From the NCBI GenBank assembly GCA_021828805.1, contig JAJZCZ010000004.1, positions 1 through 51,582 of the forward strand: a stretch of DNA of 51,582 nucleotides. Reading direction: 5' to 3'. The notes below the pieces were generated by a model. That model was not told the origin of the DNA, made no database searches, and worked only from the letters and a program-made list of their open reading frames with translations. This document shows, in pieces, positions 44,537 to 51,582 of this stretch. This DNA comes from Nitrospirota bacterium. GTDB lineage: Bacteria > Nitrospirota > Leptospirillia > Leptospirillales > Leptospirillaceae. The position numbers and the translations under genes were made by a program. The stretch's first letter is position 1, and each line of letters begins with the position of its first letter.

Positions 44537-45391
44537 ATGGCTGCGCGATACAGAGATCGAGATCGTTGGGACCCTTCCCTCTTCTTCCCGGAAAAAGGGG
44601 GGGGCAGGGAGAGGCGGGGCCCGCTTTACTTTAGGCGCTCCCTTTTTCTCCTTTTTCCACTCCTTTTCGTCCTGTCTCTCCTGTCCCCCTCTGTCGTTCT
44701 TGCCGCCAATTCTCCCGGTCCCCCGGAGGGAGATGACAGCGGAGGGGGAATCTTCGGCAACATCGATTCCTTCGGCTTTGTCAACGACGATTCCTCCGGT
44801 CAATCCATTCCCTGGGTCTGGGACTTTCTGCTCTTTGGAACGCTCAATGAAGAGAGTCAGTTTTCCGCGGGGACCATGGGGGTGAACTCGTCGGGGTCGC
44901 TGGTTTACACCGGACCCAAGGCGGCCGGAACTCCAGGGTATGGCGGAGGGTTGGGACCGGAGGTCTGGATCGCGCCAGATTTTGGGATCCGGCTCCTTCT
45001 TCAGGGCAGTCTCTATATGAATGGTCTTCAGACATCGACCACGTCAACCGGCGTTGATCTCAAAATTACCAGCAAGCCCTTTTTTGCTTACGGGGCATTG
45101 ACGATCGGCCCCGTCTTCAAGCTTTTTGGAGGACAGAACTACTTCTTCTACCTTCCCGTTGATCTGGGGTATGCCATGACGGTGACAAGCATCGGCTCAC
45201 CCGCGACGATAGGCGCGACAAGTACACTGTCGACGGTCACGGGTTCTTCCGTCTACGCCGATCTGGGGATTGGTCTGAACCTCCGCTTTCTCATGCTTGA
45301 GGCCAAGGTGGCCTGGCTTCCCACCCCCAACAGCTTTGGCTACGGGAGCAATGATTTCTTCTTTCCCCTGACGGTGGGGTTCGACCTGTAA
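44537..45391 (+). CDS. Putative outer-membrane beta-barrel protein, 284 residues
   Basis: ATG 44537 follows GGAGG. A charged 35-residue leader precedes the signal peptide (SLFLLFPLLFVLSLLSPSVVLA). The mature part begins with Gly/Asp/Ser-rich sequence, then amphipathic strands with GPEVWIAPDFGIRLLLQGSL, FFAYGALTIGPVFKLFGG and YADLGIGLNLRFLMLEAKVA, and ends LTVGFDL. It looks like a small porin or OmpA-type barrel without a peptidoglycan domain. No family assigned. A hairpin at 45391-45427 follows the stop. Confidence 0.72.
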   Translation: MAARYRDRDRWDPSLFFPEKGGGRERRGPLYFRRSLFLLFPLLFVLSLLSPSVVLAANSPGPPEGDDSGGGIFGNIDSFGFVNDDSSGQSIPWVWDFLLFGTLNEESQFSAGTMGVNSSGSLVYTGPKAAGTPGYGGGLGPEVWIAPDFGIRLLLQGSLYMNGLQTSTTSTGVDLKITSKPFFAYGALTIGPVFKLFGGQNYFFYLPVDLGYAMTVTSIGSPATIGATSTLSTVTGSSVYADLGIGLNLRFLMLEAKVAWLPTPNSFGYGSNDFFFPLTVGFDL

Positions 45392-45427
45392 TCAGGGCAG
45401 GGGAGAGCTTGTTTTCTCCCTCCTGAT
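45391..45427 (+). terminator. Hairpin after the barrel gene
   Basis: ATCAGG and GGGAGA on one arm pair with TCTCCC and CCTGAT on the other, with small internal bulges and T residues confined to the loop. A plausible terminator, without a T tail. Confidence 0.4.
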
Positions 45428-45576
45428 CCGGACCGGCCGTCTTCGCTTTGTCAGATCCCCAGGGAAAAGTCCTGACAGCCCTTCGCGTTGACCTCTTTGC
45501 CCTTCCCTCTTTTCTTTTTCTCCTTATTCCCGCGGATCCTCTCTTCTCAAGCCTCCTGCGCTTCTAAAATCCTTCT

Positions 45577-46389
45577 CTAGATTTCGATCAGTCGGTCGGG
45601 CTCAAAGTCCAGGTTGCGAGCAAAGGGATAGCCCGCCGGATTGCAGAGGACGCGGGTTTGTCCGATGCGATAGTCGGAAGAGTTGTGGCAATGGCCGTGG
45701 ATCCATGCTACGGGCCCCCGCTCTCCCAGGGCGGTGATCTCTTCGTCGAGGCGGTTGCAGAAGGCTCCGACGATGGGAGAGTCGGCATAGTTGGGGTCGT
45801 TGGAGAGAAGCGAGGGGCTGTGGTGGGTGACGACCACCGTCTGGCCAGCAAAGGGGGTGGCCAGCTCCCCCTTGAGCCACTCCAGGGAGGTTTTGCACCT
45901 TTCCGCCACATCCTCCCAGTGGAGCGCCTGATCCGGTGAGCGTGGGGCTCCGAGGCGGCTCCAGCGGATGTAGCGAAAGTCGGCAAGCCCCTCTTCTGTT
46001 TCATCCGGGAGTTCCTGTCGCTCCCGCCCTTCGCTGGCGGGTCCCTGCTCCCCCCCAAAGAAGTCGGTCCACAAAGAGCATCCGAGAAAGCGCACACCGG
46101 AGAGAACGAGGGAGTCGTCCTCGAGAAGGAAGACCGAGGGAAGATCGCTCAGGGCATCCCGGTAGAGATCCACCCCCTGGTCCCAGGTCACGTGGTAGAA
46201 CTCGTGATTCCCCAGGACAACAAGCACGCGTCCGGGAAAGGCCAGCTTCTCAATAAAGCCGGCCAGCTCCCGGGGGGTGCCGGCGATGTCTCCCGCCAGA
46301 ACGAGAACCTCGGCCTTCTGGAGATGGTTTCTGCGGAGGGGTTTTTGGTCGAACTCGATATGCAGATCCGAGGCAAACTGAATCTTCAT
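45577..46389 (-). CDS. Calcineurin-like metallophosphoesterase
   Basis: 270 residues with the full set of metal-binding motifs: SDLHIEF near residue 7, LAGDIAG, LGNHEFYH, VVTHHSPSLLS and IHGHCHNSSDY. These ligate two metals in calcineurin-like phosphoesterases; substrates range from nucleotides and cyclic nucleotides to phosphoproteins, and this sequence alone does not decide. No signal peptide, so cytoplasmic. GAGGAGAG precedes ATG 46389. It is divergent from the DUF1874 operon. A nucleotide-signalling role is tempting from context but unproven. Confidence 0.9.
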   Translation of the reverse strand: MKIQFASDLHIEFDQKPLRRNHLQKAEVLVLAGDIAGTPRELAGFIEKLAFPGRVLVVLGNHEFYHVTWDQGVDLYRDALSDLPSVFLLEDDSLVLSGVRFLGCSLWTDFFGGEQGPASEGRERQELPDETEEGLADFRYIRWSRLGAPRSPDQALHWEDVAERCKTSLEWLKGELATPFAGQTVVVTHHSPSLLSNDPNYADSPIVGAFCNRLDEEITALGERGPVAWIHGHCHNSSDYRIGQTRVLCNPAGYPFARNLDFEPDRLIEI

Positions 46390-46871
46390 GAACTCTCCTC
46401 TTCCCGGTGACGCCGGTTCGGGGCTTCTTCCTCGTTTCGCTTGGGAATCCCGGGGCCGGCCGGAGTCGTATGAGGCCGGGCCGGCCCCTTATCAGGGTAG
46501 AAAAGTTGGCCGTCCGGTGCAACCCGCCTCAGGGAAGATCCGCTCCCTTTCTCTGAGAGAGGGAGGCAAAGGCTCCCATTTTCCCTCCTGCTCCCTTTCT
46601 TCTCATTGCGAGCATGTTTTTCGTCCCTTTCTTTTTCTCTGGTTTTTCTGGGGGAAGTCTTTATCCAAGTCTCTTTCTTTTATTGATAAATGTATAAATT
46701 TTATACTTCGCAAGCTTGCCAAATAACACTTTCTAATAGGTGTATGACAGGATTGATTCCAGGAAAAGTGTCCGGTATTTCCTGCGCTGATTTTTCAGCT
46801 GCCCCGGACGTATCCCGTTTATATCTTCCGGAATGGCGTGGGGCCGGAGGAGGTTTCCTGTGGAGGAAGGT
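46390..46871. promoter_or_regulatory. Control region with two palindromes upstream of the DUF1874 operon
   Basis: 482 bp between divergent genes. GC-rich to about 46600, then AT-rich. Two close symmetric elements stand out: GTATAAA-T-TTTATAC at 46692-46706 and the perfect palindrome GCAAGCTTGC at 46710-46719. They may be operators or promoter elements of the operon starting at 46872. No consensus -35/-10 pair was found with confidence, and no gene is visible. Confidence 0.45.
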
Positions 46872-47192
46872 GTGGCTCTTTATCTTTTAAATTCCCCCGT
46901 TCTGAGTGACTTCGGAATGTGGTCCTATCAGGGTCCCCTCACAACCGATGAGGCCAGGGCTTTGGTGGAGGATGGGTTTCATTCGGCGATCGGCCATCAG
47001 GCAACCGCCACCCTTCTGTCGCGACTTCTCGGTCGCCCTGTGGGGGTCAACCGGACTTCCGTCATCCTTGAGAACGGTGACAAGGCTCTCATCTTTCAGC
47101 TCGAACGCCGCCTTCCCGAGGGGCGGGTCCTGAGTGAGGCCGAGCTGCTCCAGTCGGGGTATCGTCTGGGTCTTTTGCAGAGACTTTCGTGA
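46872..47192 (+). CDS. DUF1874 protein (AcrIII-1/Crn2 ring-nuclease family)
   Basis: 106 residues from GTG 46872, immediately after GGAGGAAGG; this start gives the standard family N-terminus (M)ALYLLNSPVLSDFG. Family signature: YQGPLTTDEARALVEDGF, SAIGHQATATLLSRLLGRPV with the invariant His42, VNR, ALIFQL-x-RRLPEG and VLSEAELLQSGYRLGLLQRLS. DUF1874 includes the viral anti-CRISPR AcrIII-1 and the host enzyme Crn2, which cleave cyclic tetra-adenylate using the conserved His, and also less understood members such as YddF on mobile elements. Its stop overlaps the next gene's GTG, so it is tied to the lipoprotein/protease operon. Family assignment strong; cA4 cleavage inferred. Confidence 0.85.
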   Translation: MALYLLNSPVLSDFGMWSYQGPLTTDEARALVEDGFHSAIGHQATATLLSRLLGRPVGVNRTSVILENGDKALIFQLERRLPEGRVLSEAELLQSGYRLGLLQRLS

Positions 47193-48340
47193 AGAGGGAC
47201 GGGGGGAAGAAGAAAGCGGGCGGACGGCTGGCCATGTTGTCTACGGCCCTTTCGCTCTCATTGCTTCTGTCCCTGTCCACGGGAGCCCTCCTTTCTCTTT
47301 CCGGCTGTACCGGTTTTGATACACCCCCTCCGAACCCTTTTGAGGACAGAAAGATCTTCCTTGAGACGAAAGGACCGGGGAGAGGAGAGGAAGGAGTCTC
47401 CTCAGCCCTTGGAAGAGGCGCGGGAGAGAATTTTTGTGCCGGGACCCGTTTTTCAGCAGATGGCCGGAGGATGCGCTTTTCCCTGACAGGACGGGGAGAG
47501 GGGGGAGAAGGGGACGCTCCGGACAGGGTTCTGGCCCTGGCCCGCCGCGCGGCTCTGGCCCGGGCCCTTCGCTGCAGCGGCAACCGCCAGATCGTCCGGA
47601 GCTTCTTCGATAATCTCTACCGGATCGGGGGCCGGGAGGGGCAGGTGATCGAACAGGATCTCATTGAGACGATGGCCGCCTTTTCCCGCTATGAAGAGAA
47701 AGTCCCCTCCTGTCAGGTCCGGCGAGCCCGTCTCAGCTGCCGGGTGCTCCTTGTCGGGGAGATGCGGATCGAGAAGGCCGATCCGGGATTTGGTGTTACG
47801 GATCTGGAGCTCTCGGGGGGAGGGGTTCTTCCGGCGGGATCGGATCTTAATGTCCGCCTGACTATTTCCGTGCCCTCGGGGAAACCGGTATGGCTCTACC
47901 TCTTCGATGTCGACAGCGAAGGCCGGGGATCCCTTCTCTATCCCGTCCCCCAGGAGACATCTTTGGCTTCCGGGGAGCTCCCTGCGGGAAGGGTCCCCGG
48001 AAATGTCGCCCTTGTTCTTCCTCCCGTCGGGAGCCATGAAAGATTTCGGGTGGCTCTTCCGCAGGGTCAAACGCGGACAGTAGAGCGGCTCTTTGTGATT
48101 GTTCTTAGGAAGGGCCCCCTGAAGGTACGTGAACGGGAACACCTTCAGAAAAATCACGCCGTTTTTTACGAAGTGCCTCGATTCTCAAAAGATGTCCTGG
48201 GCCAGCTCTTTGCGCTGCCGGGGGCGGGCTCTCTCTGGACCTTCCGGGAGGTGCCTTTTGAGATCGAGTCTGACAAGCCGGAGGGAGCCACGGCCCCCTC
48301 CGCCTTCAACACGCCTCTCCCCTCAAGGGGAAGGCCATGA
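47189..48340 (+). CDS. Lipoprotein with DUF4384-like C-terminal domain
   Basis: 383 residues, GTG start overlapping the DUF1874 stop by 4 bp. A lipoprotein signal (LSTGALLSLSGC, Cys near 40) is followed by a Gly-rich linker and a domain (about 105-190) with AALARALRCSGNRQIVRSFF and paired cysteines (SCQVRRARLSC). The C-terminal part (about 215-320) contains SGKPVWLYLFDVDSEGRGSL, LYPVP and RFRVALPQGQTRTVERLFVI, matching the DUF4384 domain often fused to or encoded beside caspase-fold proteases. It overlaps or abuts the LPP20-like gene. Function unknown; envelope-anchored. Confidence 0.82.
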   Translation: MKRDGGKKKAGGRLAMLSTALSLSLLLSLSTGALLSLSGCTGFDTPPPNPFEDRKIFLETKGPGRGEEGVSSALGRGAGENFCAGTRFSADGRRMRFSLTGRGEGGEGDAPDRVLALARRAALARALRCSGNRQIVRSFFDNLYRIGGREGQVIEQDLIETMAAFSRYEEKVPSCQVRRARLSCRVLLVGEMRIEKADPGFGVTDLELSGGGVLPAGSDLNVRLTISVPSGKPVWLYLFDVDSEGRGSLLYPVPQETSLASGELPAGRVPGNVALVLPPVGSHERFRVALPQGQTRTVERLFVIVLRKGPLKVREREHLQKNHAVFYEVPRFSKDVLGQLFALPGAGSLWTFREVPFEIESDKPEGATAPSAFNTPLPSRGRP

Positions 48341-48354
48341 CAAAGGAGATTTTC

Positions 48355-48948
48355 ATGAATGTCTCGTCCCTTCTCCGGGGCCTTCTGGTCCCCGCCTTTT
48401 CAGCCCTTGCCCTGTCTGCCTGTGCCCATACGTCAGGGAGCACGCCGGGCAATGATATCTTTGCCCACGCGCCCGCCTGGGTGCGCCAGGGAGGCGCCGG
48501 AACTCTCGACTTAAAGAGCGGCCCTGTTTTTTATGGGGTAGGGGCCTCCCAGGGGGTTGAGAACATCCCACTGGCGATCGAGGATGCCAATCTTCGTGCC
48601 CGGGCCTCCCTCTCCGCCGAGTTCTCAACCTATATCTCGAGGTTGAGCCGGGACTACCAGCGCTCTCTTGGCGCGGGCAAGGGACTCAACAAAAACGACG
48701 AATCCCAGGGGATCGAGATTCCTCTCGAGGGGTTCACGAAGATGGAGGTCAAGGGATCGACCATCGCCGACCACTGGCAGGACCCCAAGAGCGGGACGAT
48801 CTTTGCTCTGGCCAGGATCGACCTGAGCCAGTTCTCGAAGGATCTCAAGAGCTACCATCAGATGGGAGAGGCCCAGAAGGAGTCGATCCTCAAAGAGATG
48901 AACCAGGCCTTTGAGAGCCTCCACAAGGCCGAGGCCGAAAAGCACTGA
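48355..48948 (+). CDS. LPP20-like lipoprotein, paralogue of 2529-3101
   Basis: 197 residues. Lipobox LSAC near residue 20, then APAWVRQGG, FYGVGASQGV, EDANLRARASLSAEFSTYIS, and TIADHWQDPKSGTIFALARIDL, which parallels VDHYKDTDGTVFAKAEIDL of the left-hand copy. ATG 48355 follows GGAG; an in-frame ATG 18 bp upstream overlaps the previous stop and is the alternative start. Both copies lie next to a trypsin-like protease gene. Probably an envelope structural or chaperone lipoprotein; role unknown. Confidence 0.85.
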   Translation: MNVSSLLRGLLVPAFSALALSACAHTSGSTPGNDIFAHAPAWVRQGGAGTLDLKSGPVFYGVGASQGVENIPLAIEDANLRARASLSAEFSTYISRLSRDYQRSLGAGKGLNKNDESQGIEIPLEGFTKMEVKGSTIADHWQDPKSGTIFALARIDLSQFSKDLKSYHQMGEAQKESILKEMNQAFESLHKAEAEKH

Positions 48949-48969
48949 CCCCCATGAGGGAGGTTCTTC

Positions 48970-49956
48970 ATGCAATCCATGTCTGTCTTGTCCCGCCTTC
49001 TGGCGGGAGCGCTTCTGACCGTTCTTCTTTCTTCTGCCGCTTTTGCGGCAGAGGGAGGAGACCTTGGCCGGCTCTACCGCCAGGCCTCCTCGGGGGTCGT
49101 GGTGGTCTTCTCGCTGCCCAAGGGGAGCCCGGGAAGTATGGGGGCGGGGATTGTTCTCTCCCGCCGGGGCCTCATTCTTACCAATGCCCATGTGCTGGAT
49201 CCGTCCCTGTCCGGATCCCTCTCCGGGCGAACATTGCGGGTCTACTTTCGTCCGGCCCGGACAACGGGGAACTTCCGGGATGACCTGACCCGGATGGTTC
49301 CGGCCCGGGTTCTTCGCCTTTCCCGGCGCCTGGATCTGGCACTGCTGACTGTCGGCCCTGTTCCCTCCGACATTCATCCCCTCCGTCTTGTCTCCTCCCG
49401 GGAGGTTGTTCCGGGAACACGGGTTCTGGCCATCGGCCATCCCGAGCAGGGCGGGCTCTGGACCCTGACCTCCGGTATTGTCAGTGCCCGCCTCAATGAC
49501 TTAGGCGGGGTCCCCGGGAAGGATGCATTCCAGACCGATGCCTCCATTAACCGGGGGAATTCCGGAGGACCTCTTCTCGATCGCAGGGGAGAGGTGATCG
49601 GCATCAATACCGCCATCGCCCGTAAAAGTGACGACGGGCTGGCCATCACCAGCGTCAATTTTGCGATCCGGTCCGGAGTGGCCCGGCGCTGGCTTGTCCG
49701 TGCGCTTCCGGAGGAGGTGGCCGGACTGCTTCCCCCTCCCTCTCCCGCGGAGGTCCGCCCCCGGCCCTTCCCGGGAAGCCCAACGGGGAAGAACTCCTCT
49801 CCGAAGTCTCCGCCTTCCGGGCGCATCATTACTCCGTCCCGTCCGGCTCCGGTTCCCTACCGGGAAGAAGAGGTCCTTCGCCGCGAGAAGGAGTCCCTTC
49901 TTCTGATGGGGGACCGGATGGAAGAACAGATTCGCCAGACCTTTAACGGCCGATAG
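48970..49956 (+). CDS. Exported trypsin-like serine protease, paralogue of 3187-4338
   Basis: 328 residues from ATG 48970 (GGGAGG upstream). Signal peptide LLAGALLTVLLSSAAFA; intact triad His74 (LTNAHVLD), Asp122 (RRLDLALL), Ser198 (NRGNSGGPLLD). Also IGHPEQGGLWTLTSGI and GINTAIARKSDDGLAITSVNF, nearly identical in pattern to the left copy. No PDZ domain; a Pro/Ser-rich linker leads to a C-terminal tail (RREKESLLLMGDRMEEQIRQ) resembling that of the left copy. Periplasmic proteolysis is expected; substrate unknown. Followed by a tiny membrane peptide gene and the Sel1-caspase gene. Confidence 0.92.
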   Translation: MQSMSVLSRLLAGALLTVLLSSAAFAAEGGDLGRLYRQASSGVVVVFSLPKGSPGSMGAGIVLSRRGLILTNAHVLDPSLSGSLSGRTLRVYFRPARTTGNFRDDLTRMVPARVLRLSRRLDLALLTVGPVPSDIHPLRLVSSREVVPGTRVLAIGHPEQGGLWTLTSGIVSARLNDLGGVPGKDAFQTDASINRGNSGGPLLDRRGEVIGINTAIARKSDDGLAITSVNFAIRSGVARRWLVRALPEEVAGLLPPPSPAEVRPRPFPGSPTGKNSSPKSPPSGRIITPSRPAPVPYREEEVLRREKESLLLMGDRMEEQIRQTFNGR

Positions 49957-50026
49957 GCCATTACCACGCGGATTCTTCTCCGGCCATGCCGGCCGGGAGA
50001 ATGTCCTGATCAAAGGAGAGCTTCAT

Positions 50027-50134
50027 ATGCGTTTAATCAACAGCGTCGTCCTGGTTATCGGCTACATCACCATCGCCTACCTGCTCTTCGAGCGCTTTCA
50101 CCTGGGCAGCCATCTCCAGCAGTACATTCACTGA
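50027..50134 (+). CDS. 35-residue single-helix membrane peptide
   Basis: ATG 50027 follows AAAGGAGAG at good spacing. The product begins MRLINSVVLVIGYITIAYLL, one strong transmembrane helix, followed by a short polar tail rich in His. It lies between the trypsin-like protease (71 bp) and the Sel1-caspase gene (24 bp), all on one strand. It could anchor or regulate one of the two proteases. No family recognised. The combination of ribosome-binding site, helix and tight spacing supports a real gene. Confidence 0.6.
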   Translation: MRLINSVVLVIGYITIAYLLFERFHLGSHLQQYIH

Positions 50135-50157
50135 CGACGGACGTCATGGAGCGGGTC

Positions 50158-51582
50158 ATGCGTCCTCTGACAACTCTCTCGGCTGTTCTGGCCCTTTCTC
50201 TTGCGGGGTATATCGCGGCTCCGGCTGCGCCTGTCTTTCCTGTATCCGGGGAAGGCGACTTGAGCAGACTCGCTACTCTTAAGGCCTCCGCCGCCTCAGG
50301 TAACCCCTCCGCCCTGAATGCCCTGGGAAGCCTCTACTACGACGGCCGGGGAGTCTCTCGGGACCTTGTGAAGGCCCGGCGAGACTACCGGGAGGCGGCC
50401 CGGAAGGGGTCGTTGTCCGGAGCCCGCAACTTCGGCTGGATGCTCTGGAAGGGCGAGGGAGGCGCCCCCGATTTCAAAAGGGCGCGCAGGTGGCTTGAGG
50501 TGGCCGCCCGGGGAGGAGATCCCCGGGCCATGAACATGCTCGGAGCCTTTGATCTTTCCACGGAGGGGGGGCGCGACCCGGGGAAGGCCTTCCGGACATT
50601 TCTTCGGGGGGCCCGTGCCGGAAACCGTGAGGCGATGTTTAACCTGGGGGCCCTTTACGACCGGGGTGCCGGGGTGCCTCAGGATGTCTCGCGGGCGGCC
50701 CACTGGTGGCGGAAATCTGCGCACCTTGGAGATACCACGGCGCAAACCGCTCTCGGGGATCTCTATGAACGGGGACAGGGGGTCCCCAGAGACTATGGGA
50801 AGGCGGCCTACTGGTACGCAAAGGCGGCGAAAAACGGGAGTCCCCTGGCCCGGGAGAGCCTGCGCGTTGGCCCCTGGTCAGGCGCGCTCAGTCTTCCTCC
50901 GTCCTCCCGGGCCGCCCTCCCCCATCCGGCGCTCTCTCCAGGAGCTCCTCCATCGGGGGGGACTTCTGGGGCTGTCGGGCAGAAGGCCGTTCCGGTCTCC
51001 GCCTCCGGATCCCCGGCAGGAGGCTCCCCGGCCGCAGGTGAGAGGGAGACCCGTCAGGAGCTCAGTCTTCTCCGTCAGGAGGTGGAGAGCCTGGTGAAGG
51101 CCCGGACGCAGAAGCCGGTGTCGCGCTTTCAGACGACGGTCGACCGCCCTGTCTACCGGGAGAGGCTCCGTCCGGATTTTTATGCGGTGGTGGTGGGGGT
51201 GGAGAGCTATCCCGGAGGGGTGCCGAAGGCGCCCTTTGCCGACCGCGATGCCCGGGCGGTCATGCGCCACTTTGAGGCTCTGGGTGTTCCGCCGGACCAC
51301 CTCCGCCTTCTGACCGATGCCCTGGCCACCCGCGGGGGAATCGACGCCTCCCTTCGCTGGCTTCGCCACAACGCCTCCGCCCGGTCGACCGTCTTTTTCT
51401 ACTATTCCGGCCACGGGATCCCGGGAGGCAAGGGAGAGCCCTATCTGGCCCCCTCTGGTGTCATGGCCGGCGACCTCGAAGACACCGCCTACCCGTTGAG
51501 CCGTCTCTACAGGGGGCTTTCTTCTGTCGGTGCCGCCCGGACCCTGGTCTTTCTCGATGCCTGCTTTGCCGGGGCGGGGGCC
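50158..51582 (+). CDS. Sel1-repeat protein with caspase-fold domain (3' end outside window)
   Basis: 475 codons from ATG 50158 (GGAG six bases upstream) with no stop before the edge. Signal peptide (LSAVLALSLAGYIAAPAAP); five or six Sel1/TPR-like repeats at about 40-240 (ALNALGSLYYDGRGV, AMFNLGALYDRGAGVPQD, AQTALGDLYERGQGVPRDY), which bind partner proteins; a Pro/Ser/Gly linker; a short coiled coil (about 305-325); then a C14 caspase domain: FYAVVVGVESYPGGVP, His419 in YYSGHG, Cys469 in FLDACFAG at the very end of the window. Both catalytic residues are present. The pairing with a trypsin-like protease and an LPP20 lipoprotein repeats the left-end set. Confidence 0.9.
   Translation, partial: MRPLTTLSAVLALSLAGYIAAPAAPVFPVSGEGDLSRLATLKASAASGNPSALNALGSLYYDGRGVSRDLVKARRDYREAARKGSLSGARNFGWMLWKGEGGAPDFKRARRWLEVAARGGDPRAMNMLGAFDLSTEGGRDPGKAFRTFLRGARAGNREAMFNLGALYDRGAGVPQDVSRAAHWWRKSAHLGDTTAQTALGDLYERGQGVPRDYGKAAYWYAKAAKNGSPLARESLRVGPWSGALSLPPSSRAALPHPALSPGAPPSGGTSGAVGQKAVPVSASGSPAGGSPAAGERETRQELSLLRQEVESLVKARTQKPVSRFQTTVDRPVYRERLRPDFYAVVVGVESYPGGVPKAPFADRDARAVMRHFEALGVPPDHLRLLTDALATRGGIDASLRWLRHNASARSTVFFYYSGHGIPGGKGEPYLAPSGVMAGDLEDTAYPLSRLYRGLSSVGAARTLVFLDACFAGAGA

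Noticed and set aside
1-51582. tRNA, rRNA and CRISPR arrays
   Set aside because: No regularly spaced repeats, no conserved tRNA T-arm motifs and no rRNA-like blocks were noticed on either strand by reading; a dedicated scan was not possible.

Overview
Bacterial chromosomal window, about 51.6 kb, by eye mostly high in GC (roughly 58-62%), with one visibly AT-richer stretch near 5.8-8.2 kb. Lipoprotein signal peptides, C-terminal-Phe beta-barrel proteins and envelope proteases point to a Gram-negative cell. The mixture of housekeeping genes (ilvD, ndk, tyrS, dnaE), copper export and many paralogous envelope lipoproteins would fit an acidophilic Nitrospirota such as Leptospirillum, but no rRNA or other taxonomic marker is present, so that placement is only a guess. 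No tRNA, rRNA, CRISPR array or intact insertion sequence was seen.

Layout. 1-8 kb (mostly minus strand): an envelope cluster with a lipoprotein/barrel gene cut by the window edge, a beta-propeller lipoprotein, an LPP20-like lipoprotein, a trypsin-like protease, a divergent LuxR-type regulator, a caspase-fold lipoprotein and two small tandem lipoproteins, ending at a possible group II intron maturase remnant. 8.4-13.2 kb: ilvD, a UDP-glucuronate decarboxylase-like epimerase, an LPG-synthase-type membrane protein and a RecB/Cas4-like nuclease, chained by 4-bp overlaps. 13.6-15.7 kb: soluble chemotaxis receptor and small genes. 15.8-19.1 kb: a minus-strand envelope operon ending in a Met-rich secreted protein, driven by a near-consensus promoter that appears to give a leaderless mRNA. 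19.2-25.1 kb: ndk, an unknown protein, tyrS, copA-copZ and a clear terminator. 25.2-34.3 kb (minus): a second propeller plus lipoprotein/barrel pair, dnaE, a UvrD/Rep helicase and an EAL phosphodiesterase, with a divergent membrane sensor.

35.6-46.4 kb is an accessory, probably defence-related region: an Rpn-type nuclease remnant, a CARF-domain protein of the NE0113 type, then two tandem PLD-nuclease/SF2-helicase genes. The first of these carries an N-terminal MazG-like NTP pyrophosphohydrolase domain with a complete metal-binding motif, an unusual fusion. A barrel protein and a metallophosphoesterase follow.

46.9 kb to the right edge is one plus-strand operon: a DUF1874 protein (the family of the cA4 ring nucleases AcrIII-1/Crn2), a DUF4384-like lipoprotein, an LPP20-like lipoprotein, a trypsin-like protease, a 35-residue membrane peptide and a Sel1-repeat/caspase protein cut by the edge. 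It repeats the LPP20-trypsin-caspase set of the left end. The most interesting signals are the MazG-PLD-helicase fusion with its tandem partner, the coupling of a ring-nuclease-family gene to an envelope protease cassette, and the duplication of that cassette.
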